Assembly (NCBI RefSeq): GCF_949987515.2
Contig: NW_027192651.1
Location: 3,100,001-3,164,000, forward strand
Origin: Delphinus delphis
Taxonomy: Eukaryota; Chordata; Mammalia; Artiodactyla; Delphinidae
Direction: 5' to 3'
DNA: 64,000 nucleotides
The translations under genes were made by a program, and so were the position numbers. Shown piece by piece: positions 61,737 through 64,000 of this stretch (position 1 is the first letter of the stretch; the number at the start of each line of letters is the position of its first letter). Under the pieces are notes generated by a model that did not search any database, had not been told where the DNA came from, and saw only the letters and a list, made by a program, of their open reading frames with translations.

Positions 61737-63485
61737 TTGGCCCAAAAGGGCGTATGCGTTTTTTCCTGATTATATCCAGGAAAAAACGCATACGCACTTT
61801 ATGGGCAACGAAGCAAGCAAGCAATGCAAATGTGCACAACAAAGAAGTCTCACTTCCCACCGGTCAAAAGGGTCATCCTAAAAAATTGTAAAAACCAGAA
61901 ATGCAGGACAGGCCATGGAGAACAGGGAGCCTTTATACGCTGATGGGCAGTGTGTGAACTGCCGAGAGCCACTCTGGAGAAGTGTATGGTGGTTCCTAAA
62001 TCATCTAAAAAACAGAGCTACAGAGCATAGGACACTTCCAATCATGGGAGTATATCTAGGGAAGTCTAAAAATCAACAAGACACAAGCACACCACAGTTT
62101 AGGGCTACTCTGTTTACAAGAACCTCAACTTCAGTACACCTTAAATATCCCAGGAAAGAGAACAATGGATAAAGAAGATGTGGTACTTATGTACAATGGA
62201 ATATCTCTTCACCATGAAATCAATGTAATAAGGCTAGTAGAAGGATAAAGAGTGGATTTAGGTCCGATAATACTACTTGAAATAAGTCAAACAGAAAAAG
62301 AAACATATCATAAGATATCACTTATAGAGGGAGGGTAAATATGGCTGCACAAGAAATGAATTACAGAACAGAACAGTGTCTCACATTTAGAAAACACACT
62401 TATGTCAGCTTAAGGGGAAAGGAGAGGTGGGGTGATGCATAAAACCAGAGTTTGAAATTAGCACAGATACCGTTCAATAAACCAAATAGGTATTAGACAA
62501 GATCTACACCTTGCTCAATGAACTGGCCTCAACACACCCTATACACCGCAGAGAAATATATCTGAGGAATAAGAATCTTAAAACCCATGTATTGATATAT
62601 CTCCATAAGGGAATCAAGTGTGTGCAGAGCGGCACAAACACAGCAGTGAAAAGGAGCTAAACCCCATTATAGAAATAAATTTTAAAAACAAAACGCTGAA
62701 ACAATGAAAGAGAGAAAAATTCTTACAAAATTCGCTCAGGGGCTGTGATGCAACCTGGATTGACCACATATAAACCCACAGCTGGATAAGACATAAGGCT
62801 GGACACTTGGGGCTGACAGGATTGGTGAGCTTTGGTGAGCAACTGCCGAAAGTTTAATGCAATACTTCATGCTACTCAGTCCAAGGGTCCCAACACTCCA
62901 GGTTGAAGGGAATCTTCCTACAGCTAAACCATGCTTGGGAAACCCAGCGACTGGTATACCATATGATCGGGAAAGGTTTCTAAAACGCACCTCATTTTTC
63001 CTCTCCTGGGGCTCCGGATCGACATTCCAGCCGCTTTACTAACAACATCCCCACATGGAGTCAATGCCTTTAAGTTCTGGTATCGCACAGTCTGCAGTTA
63101 GTGCAGAGGATGAATGGGAATAGGGGGAACCAGTGAGAAACTAGCTGTAGCGGTTTCAATGGGCACATGTCACTCTAATATCACATCAGTAAGAAGAATT
63201 AACCAAAGGCACAGCAAGGTGCCCCAGAAGAAAAATAGGGCTTCAAGGAATCCTGTGGTTACGGGGCAAGACCACAAAAATAAGAGCTAAAAAATGGAGC
63301 TAAGGGCCACTGCAATTCAAAAACCTGCAGAGTTATAAAGGCCAACTATTTTTAAAAATATATTGAGGTAAGGCTATGAAGAGGCATTGAAAGCAAGGCA
63401 GAATTGCAGGAAACCGATTTCAGGAGGTAGACTGGAATTGCATTGAAAGCATAGGAAAAGAGGCAGAACGTCCACAATGATGCAC
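61737..63485 (+). repeat. Diverged long-form satellite monomer, 1,749 bp
   Basis: The palindrome (61,737-61,808) has a handful of mismatches. The long-form segment at about 62,650-62,816 includes an A-rich L1 tail (ataaattttaaaaacaaaac) and a block matching the previous monomer (ctgtgatgcaacctgg, acataaggctggacac). At about 63,400 it changes within a few bases from diverged to homogenised sequence. Confidence 0.88.
62650..62816 (+). repeat. 167-bp segment present only in long monomers
   Basis: Lies between cagcagtga and ctgacaggattgg, which are adjacent in every short monomer. It holds the L1 A-rich terminus and about 110 bp of downstream sequence. The homologous block is at about 60,900-61,065. 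Confidence 0.8.
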
Positions 63486-64000
63486 TTGGCCAAAAAGGGC
63501 GTATGCGTTTTTTCCTGAATATATTCAGGAAAAAACGCATACGCACTTTTTGGCCAACCAAGCAAGCTTGCAAAGGAAATCTGCACTACAATGAAGTCTC
63601 ACTTCCACCCGGTCAAAAGGGCCATCTGAAAAAAGTGTAAAATCCATAAAGGCACGACAGGCCATGGAGAACTGGGAGCCTTCTTATGCTGATGGGCGGG
63701 ATGTAAATTGCCAACAGACACTCGGGAGAAGTGTATGGTGTTTCCTGAAACATCTAAAAAACAAAGCAACAGAGCCTAGGGCACTTCCACTTATGGTCCT
63801 ATAGCTTAGGGAAATTAAAATCAAAAAGACACAGCCACCCCAAAGTTTGGAACGGCTCTGTTTACAAGAACCTCGTTTACAGTACAAGTTCAACATCGCA
63901 GAAATTGAAAAATGGATAAAGAACTTGTGGTACTTACGTACAATGCAGTATCACTCAGCAATGAAATCTATGTCATCAGGCCCGTAGCAGCATAATGAGT
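63486..64000 (+). repeat. Homogenised satellite monomer, partial at window end
   Basis: The palindrome has a single right-arm lesion (gcacttttt). The sequence is of the main-array type, with the older-looking variant block at 63,927-64,000. This shows that a second homogenised array continues beyond the window. Confidence 0.9.

Noticed and set aside
1..64000. CENP-B box in the satellite
   Set aside because: I checked the TTCG and CGGG occurrences in the consensus (for example ttttcgtaccctgg and gtactcgggtg) against the canonical pattern on both strands. Spacing and the required bases do not fit, so centromere function cannot be argued from this motif.

Overview
This window is mammalian repetitive DNA, almost certainly from a cetacean and most likely a delphinid. 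It is dominated by a head-to-tail satellite array with a monomer of 1,577-1,580 bp, all in one orientation. From memory, the common cetacean satellite is about 1.75 kb in most whales and about 1,579-1,580 bp in dolphins and the killer whale, so length and composition both fit. I see no intact host gene, tRNA, rRNA or CRISPR array, and no operon-like organisation. The many short open frames repeat at the satellite period and are not supported as genes.

Layout. (1) 1-54,252: a near-continuous array of about 34 monomers. It includes one heavily deleted monomer (1,231-1,955), one fused pair with a deletion of about 604 bp (41,439-43,989), a 3-monomer tandem duplication (4,738 bp, two copies, 13.2-22.7 kb) and a 4-monomer tandem duplication (6,317 bp, two copies, 25.4-38.1 kb). 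(2) 54,253-59,420: an interruption containing a 5'-truncated L1 3' end, GC-rich sequence I cannot assign, a decayed class I endogenous retrovirus pol remnant, a possible LTR, and an L1 3'-end-like stretch. (3) 59,421-63,400: strongly diverged satellite monomers with a longer period (1,740 and 1,749 bp). (4) 63,400-64,000: an abrupt return to the homogenised type.

Monomer architecture. Each monomer joins three parts: a 72-bp palindrome with two 36-bp arms and no spacer; about 800 bp that aligns by eye to the 3' end of an L1 element (compare 54,253-54,950); and about 670 bp of unrecognised sequence. The palindrome resembles the terminal-inverted-repeat hairpins of mariner-derived MITEs common in ruminants, so the satellite looks like a composite of a LINE, a DNA transposon remnant and unknown sequence, later amplified. 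The 1.74-1.75 kb diverged monomers carry about 167 bp that the 1.58 kb monomers lack, including the L1 A-rich tail. The window therefore appears to hold both the longer ancestral form and the shortened, homogenised form.

The strongest signals for follow-up are the palindrome (18 of 37 copies perfect by my reading), the coexistence of long and short monomers with a visible deletion scar, the sharp homogenisation boundaries near 53.83 and 63.40 kb, and the nested recent duplications and conversion tracts. All alignments were done by eye.
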